Assembly: GCF_963662885.1 (NCBI RefSeq)
Contig: NZ_OY760055.1
Location: forward strand, 72,001-136,000
Direction of reading: 5' to 3'
DNA: 64,000 nt
Source of the DNA: an uncultured Pseudodesulfovibrio sp.
GTDB taxonomy: Bacteria; Desulfobacterota; Desulfovibrionia; Desulfovibrionales; Desulfovibrionaceae
The position numbers and the translations under genes are program-made. Shown here piece by piece: positions 59,958 to 64,000 of the stretch. A model generated the notes under the pieces. That model did no database searches and was not told where the DNA came from. It saw nothing but the letters and a program-made list of their open reading frames with translations. Numbering within the stretch: position 1 is the first letter of the stretch; each line of letters starts with the position of its first letter.

Positions 59958-62900
59958 CTAGGCTTTTTCGTCCGGAGCCTCGGGGGCATCCGAAGCCGCC
60001 TGGGCGGACGACGGGTCGTCTTCCATGTACTGCGGCGGCTTGTACTTGAAGACCTTGCGCAGGCCCACGTAGAGCAGCGGAATGAAGAAGACGCCGAGCA
60101 TGGTGGCCGATATCATACCGCCCATGACGCCGATACCAACGGAGTTCTGCGCACCTGAGCCGGCGCCCGAGGCGATGGCGAGGGGGAGAACGCCGAGGAT
60201 GAAGGCGAACGAGGTCATCAGAATGGGCCGCAGGCGAAGTTTGGCCGCCTTGAGGGTGGCCTTGATGACGCCCAAACCGGCGGCCTGTTCGGCCACGGCG
60301 AACTCCACGATAAGAATGGCGTTCTTGGCGGTCAGACCGATGGTCGTTAGCAGACCGACCTTGAAGTAGACGTCGTTGCTCTGTCCGAAGGAACTGGCTG
60401 CCAGCAGAGCGCCGAAGATGCCGATGGGAACGGCCATGATGACGGCGAACGGGATGGACCAGCTTTCGTACAATGCGGCCAGACAGAGGAAGACCACGAG
60501 CACCGAGATGGCATAGAGCGGTGCGGCCTGGTTGCCGGAGAGTTCCTCCTGGGCGGACAGGCCGGTCCAGGACATGGCGTAGCCGGCCGGGAGCTGGGAG
60601 ACCAGCTTCCTGACCTCGGCCATGGCGTCGCCCGAGCTGACTCCGGCGGCGGCCTCACCCTGGATTTCCAAGGCGGAGGAGCCGTTGTAGCGCTCCAGGC
60701 GCGGGGAGTCGTAGGTCCAGCGACCGGTGGCGAACGAGGCGAACGGCACCATGCCGCCCTTGTCGTTGCGCACGAACCAGCGGTTCACGTCCTCGGGCTG
60801 CATGCGGAAGTCGCTGTCGCCCTGGAGATAAACCGGCTTGACGCGGCCTCGGTCGATGAAGTCGTTGACGTAGTCGCTACCCCAGGCAGTGGACAGGGTG
60901 GTGTTGATATCCGAGAAGGAAAGTCCCAGCGCGCTGGCCTTGGCCTCGTCGATGTCGATGTGGTACTGCGGCTCGTCCTCCTGACCGTTGGGTCGGGTGT
61001 TGGCGAGCAGCGGGCTCTGGGCCGCCATGCCCAGGAACTGGTTGCGCACTTCCATGAGCTTCTGGTGACCGGCGCCGTTGATGTCGCGCAGGTAGAAGTC
61101 GAAGCCGTTGGAGTTGCCCATGCCGTGGATGGCGGGGGGGGCAAGGGTGAAGATCCGCGCTTCGCGGTTCTTCATGAAGGCCCCCATGGCCCGCCCGGCG
61201 ACGGCCTGGGCCGACAGGGCGGGGTCCTCGCGTTCATCGAACGGCTTGAGTCGAATGAAGCCGATACCGACGTTCTGTCCCGCGCCGCTGAAGCTGAAGC
61301 CGGCAACGGTCAGGACGCCCTCAACGGCCTCCTTTTCTTCGTTCAGGAAATGGTCGCTGACTTCCTTCAGGACCCGCTTGGTCCGCTCCTGGGTCGCGCC
61401 CGTGGGCAGCTGGACCATGGCGATCAAGATACCCTGGTCCTCCATGGGAAGGAACGAACTGGGCAGGCGGTAGAACATCCAGCCCATGATGCCGGTGATG
61501 AGCAGAAAGACCAGCAGGAACCGGCCGGTACGTTTCAGTATCCAGGCCGTGCCGTCGTGGTAGGCGTTGGTCCCGTAGTCGAACGCCCGGTTGAACCAGC
61601 CGAAGAAGCGGGACTTGGACTCGCCGTGGGACGGCTTGAGCATGGCCGCGCACAGGGCCGGTGTCAGGATCAGGGCGACCACGACGGACAGGAGCATGGC
61701 CGAGACGATGGTCACCGAGAACTGGCGGTAGATGACGCCCACCGAACCGCCGAAGAAGGCCATGGGCACGAACACCGCGGACAGAACCGTGGCGATACCG
61801 ATCAGGGCGCCGGAGATTTCCTTCATGGACTTGCTCGTGGCCTCGCGGGCGCCCACCCCTTCGGTGGCCATGACGCGCTCCACGTTCTCGACAACGACGA
61901 TGGCGTCGTCGACGAGCAGGCCGATGGCAAGGACCATGGCGAACATTGTCAGCGTGTTGATCGAGTACCCCATTACCGAGAGCACCGCGAATGTGCCGAG
62001 CAGGACGACTGGCACGGCGATGGTCGGGATGAACGTGGCCCGGATGTTCTGCAGGAACAGGAACATGACGATGAAGACCAGGATGATGGCCTCGATCAGG
62101 GTCTCGATGACGTCCTCGATGGACAGTTTGACGAACGGCGTGGTGTCGTAAGGGTAGACGACGTCCACTCCGGCCGGGAACGTGGGTCTCAGTTCCTCGA
62201 TCGTCTTTTCAACCGCCTCGGCTGTCTGGATGGCGTTGGCGCCGGTGGCCAGCTGAATGGCCAAACCAGCGGTCGGGTGGTTGTTGTAGGTGGTGCTGGT
62301 GGTGTAGCTCTCGGCGTCGAGTTCGACCCTGGCCACGTCACGGATGCGGACCACCGAGCCGTCCGAGGAACTCTTGATGATGATGTTGCGGAACTGCTCA
62401 GGGGTCTGGAGACGCGAGCGCGCGGTGATGGTCGCGTTGAGCTGCTGTCCCTGCACCGCGGGCAGGCCGCCGAGCTGTCCGGCGGAAATCTGGGTGTTCT
62501 GCGCTTCGATGGCCCGGGCCACGTCGCCGGGCATGAGCGAATATTCGGTCAGCTCGTCCGGGTTGAGCCAGATGCGCATGGCGTAGGACGAGGAGAACAA
62601 GCGGGTGTCGCCGACGCCTTCCACGCGCTTGAGGGTGTCGTTCAGGGAGCTGTCGACGAAGTCGGCGATGTCCGTGGAGGTCAGGGTGTCGTCGGTGGAG
62701 ACGAAGCCGAGAACCATGAGGAAGCTGGCCGACGATTTGGTAACGCTCAGACCGTTGGACTGGACTACGTCGGGCAACTGGGAAGTGACCTGCTGCAGCT
62801 TGTTCTGGACCTGCATCTGGGCAACGTCCGGGTTGGCCGCGTTGGTGAAGGTCAGAGAGATCTCCGTCCGGCCCGTGGAGGTCGAAGTGGAGGTCATGTA

Positions 62901-63128
62901 GTCGAGGTAGTCGATACCGGTCATGCCCTGCTCGATGACCTTGGTCACCGAGTTCTCAACGGTCTTGGCGTCCGCACCGGGGTAGGTGCAGGTGATCCGG
63001 ACCGTGGTCGGGGCGATGTCGGGATACTGGGAGATGGACAGCGTGTCGAGGGCCAGAAGGCCCGCGAGCATGATGACAATGGCGATAACCCACGCGAAGA
63101 TGGGCCGCCGGATAAAGAACTCGGACAT
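59958..63128 (-). CDS. acrB: RND multidrug efflux pump, inner-membrane subunit (AcrB/HAE1 family)
   Basis: A proton-driven trimeric exporter. 1056 residues from ATG 63128 (MSEFFIRRPIFAWVIAIVIM), with AGGAAAGCTAGG upstream. Marks are the first porter domain PTTVRITCTYPGADAKTVEN, TM4 proton-relay region AIGLLVDDAIVVVENVERVM, the SGALIGIATVLSAVFVPMAF block, second-half PSSFLPMEDQGILIAMVQLP and TM10 GLTAKNAILIVEFAVAEQAA. The frame is open upstream into the adaptor gene, but the MSEFF start is standard. It lies seven bases after the adaptor stop. An outer-membrane channel gene is not in the window. Confidence 0.96.
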   Translation of the reverse strand: MSEFFIRRPIFAWVIAIVIMLAGLLALDTLSISQYPDIAPTTVRITCTYPGADAKTVENSVTKVIEQGMTGIDYLDYMTSTSTSTGRTEISLTFTNAANPDVAQMQVQNKLQQVTSQLPDVVQSNGLSVTKSSASFLMVLGFVSTDDTLTSTDIADFVDSSLNDTLKRVEGVGDTRLFSSSYAMRIWLNPDELTEYSLMPGDVARAIEAQNTQISAGQLGGLPAVQGQQLNATITARSRLQTPEQFRNIIIKSSSDGSVVRIRDVARVELDAESYTTSTTYNNHPTAGLAIQLATGANAIQTAEAVEKTIEELRPTFPAGVDVVYPYDTTPFVKLSIEDVIETLIEAIILVFIVMFLFLQNIRATFIPTIAVPVVLLGTFAVLSVMGYSINTLTMFAMVLAIGLLVDDAIVVVENVERVMATEGVGAREATSKSMKEISGALIGIATVLSAVFVPMAFFGGSVGVIYRQFSVTIVSAMLLSVVVALILTPALCAAMLKPSHGESKSRFFGWFNRAFDYGTNAYHDGTAWILKRTGRFLLVFLLITGIMGWMFYRLPSSFLPMEDQGILIAMVQLPTGATQERTKRVLKEVSDHFLNEEKEAVEGVLTVAGFSFSGAGQNVGIGFIRLKPFDEREDPALSAQAVAGRAMGAFMKNREARIFTLAPPAIHGMGNSNGFDFYLRDINGAGHQKLMEVRNQFLGMAAQSPLLANTRPNGQEDEPQYHIDIDEAKASALGLSFSDINTTLSTAWGSDYVNDFIDRGRVKPVYLQGDSDFRMQPEDVNRWFVRNDKGGMVPFASFATGRWTYDSPRLERYNGSSALEIQGEAAAGVSSGDAMAEVRKLVSQLPAGYAMSWTGLSAQEELSGNQAAPLYAISVLVVFLCLAALYESWSIPFAVIMAVPIGIFGALLAASSFGQSNDVYFKVGLLTTIGLTAKNAILIVEFAVAEQAAGLGVIKATLKAAKLRLRPILMTSFAFILGVLPLAIASGAGSGAQNSVGIGVMGGMISATMLGVFFIPLLYVGLRKVFKYKPPQYMEDDPSSAQAASDAPEAPDEKA

Positions 63129-63135
63129 TTTCGGC

Positions 63136-64000
63136 CTAGCTTTCCTTGGCTTCGGTGGCGGGAGCGGCGCCCTCCGAAACGGGCTTGATTTCGCCTGTGG
63201 CGTCGTCCACAACCATCTCCTTGACGGTCACGACCTGGCCCGGGCGGACGGACTGGGAGCCCAGAATCAGCAGACGGTCGCCGTCCTCGATGCCGGAACC
63301 GACCAGCCAGGAGTTGCCGTAGCTGCCGCGCACCTTGAGGGTACGCTGCTGGACCTTGTTGTCCTTGTCCACGAACATGGCGGTGGGTTCACCCTTCGGG
63401 GTCCGGCCGACGGCCAGCTGGGGCACCAAAAAGCCGTTCTGATACACGCCGTCCTGGATGAGAGCGCGGACGTACATGCCGGGCAGCAGGAGCCGGTCAG
63501 GGTTGGGGAACTCGGCACGCAGGGTATAGGTGCCGGTGGACTCGTCGACCTTGGCGCCGGCGAACTCGACCGTCCCCTCGTAGGGGTAGATGGTTCCGTT
63601 TTCGAGCTTGAGCTTGACCTTCATGGTCTTGCCTTCGACCGAAATCTCGCCCGAGGTGATGGCCTGGCGCAGGTTGAGCATGGTCGTGCTCGACTGGGTC
63701 AGGTCCACGTTGATGGGGTCAAGCTGGCGGATGGTCGTCAGGGGGGCGCTCTGGTTGGCGGTGACCAGCGCGCCGGGAGTCAGGTCGGACATCTCGACGC
63801 GGCCGCTGATCGGGGCCTTGATCTCGGTGTAGTCCAGGCTGATCTTGGCGCTTTCCAGGGCGGCCTTGGCCGAGGCGATGGCCGCCAGGTCCGCTTCGTA
63901 CACGGCCTTGGCGTCCTGATAGTCCTGCTCGGAAATGGCTCCCTGTTCGATCAGTTCGGCATAGCGCTTGGCCTTGCTTTCGGAACTGGGCAGGGCGGCC
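63136..64000 (-). CDS. acrA: RND efflux periplasmic adaptor (AcrA/MexA family), 5' end cut by window edge
   Basis: The membrane-fusion protein that joins the pump to an outer-membrane channel. The frame is open to base 64000, giving 288 codons without the N-terminus or signal peptide. The visible part begins in the coiled-coil hairpin (RYAELIEQGAISEQDYQDAK) and continues with the lipoyl half-motif (LDYTEIKAPISGRVEMSDLT), the beta-barrel (GTIYPYEGTVEFAGAKVDES, GTYTLRAEFPNPDRLLLPGM) and the membrane-proximal domain (LVPQLAVGRTPKGEPTAMFV). It is first in the operon with the pump gene. Confidence 0.95.
   Translation of the reverse strand, partial: AALPSSESKAKRYAELIEQGAISEQDYQDAKAVYEADLAAIASAKAALESAKISLDYTEIKAPISGRVEMSDLTPGALVTANQSAPLTTIRQLDPINVDLTQSSTTMLNLRQAITSGEISVEGKTMKVKLKLENGTIYPYEGTVEFAGAKVDESTGTYTLRAEFPNPDRLLLPGMYVRALIQDGVYQNGFLVPQLAVGRTPKGEPTAMFVDKDNKVQQRTLKVRGSYGNSWLVGSGIEDGDRLLILGSQSVRPGQVVTVKEMVVDDATGEIKPVSEGAAPATEAKES

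Overview
The window is a 64-kb piece of a bacterial chromosome with GC-rich core genes, and it looks like a Desulfovibrio/Pseudodesulfovibrio-type sulfate reducer. This placement is an inference from the gene mix: branched-chain amino-acid (Liv) uptake, a TRAP DctPQM system, a flavoredoxin-like flavin reductase, DUF2325, CheV and large cache/heme chemoreceptors, NeuB, and an RND pump. No 16S gene or dsr marker is present to confirm it.

Core region 1 (1-33.2 kb), left to right: livH (cut by the edge), livJ and an acyl-CoA synthetase; a wHTH/Rossmann protein with neuB; cheV; a DUF2325 protein under a Fur-like palindrome; a flavin reductase and a MarR regulator that share an identical operator; a beta-helix protein; a dCache chemoreceptor; groES-groEL; otsA; several small envelope proteins and lipoproteins (DUF697, NlpC/P60, BON, glycine zipper); an RluD-type pseudouridine synthase; a ydbH-ynbE-ydbL-like operon; the dctP-dctQ-dctM operon; an FG-GAP protein; and an RsmF-like rRNA methyltransferase.

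Accessory region (33.2-51.4 kb). tRNA-Val and tRNA-Asp are followed by a heme-motif chemoreceptor. A second copy of the tRNA-Val/tRNA-Asp segment then appears, in which tRNA-Val has decayed. The second tRNA-Asp is the left attachment site of a lower-GC integrative element of about 11 kb (35.63-46.79 kb). It is bounded by a perfect 58-bp direct repeat, and each end carries a pair of GTGGGCCC motifs. The element encodes a tyrosine recombinase, an excisionase-like protein, a Rep_trans-type replication initiator, an unknown protein and a complete type II-C CRISPR-Cas9 locus. That locus has a tracrRNA divergent from cas9 with its own promoter and terminator, then cas9, cas1, cas2 and a 38-repeat/37-spacer array. 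Two more tRNA-Asp 3'-end copies (47.27 and 49.87 kb) show that further elements or remnants are stacked at the same target. One of these contains a WYL regulator facing an uncharacterised two-gene operon whose products share a domain.

Core region 2 (51.5-64 kb): a DUF1847 protein, rsgA, a CgeB-like glycosyltransferase, an SsuABC/TauABC-like transporter, a protein with 20-residue calcium-binding-type repeats, and an RND efflux operon (inner-membrane pump plus adaptor, the latter cut by the right edge).

The most interesting feature is the mobile Cas9 locus. Several details can be read directly from the sequence: the overlapping divergent promoters of tracrRNA and cas9, a hairpin that buries the cas1 ribosome binding site, a 21-bp hairpin fused to the first repeat, two spacers that differ almost only by synonymous changes, and an array that runs into the recombinase arm-site motif.
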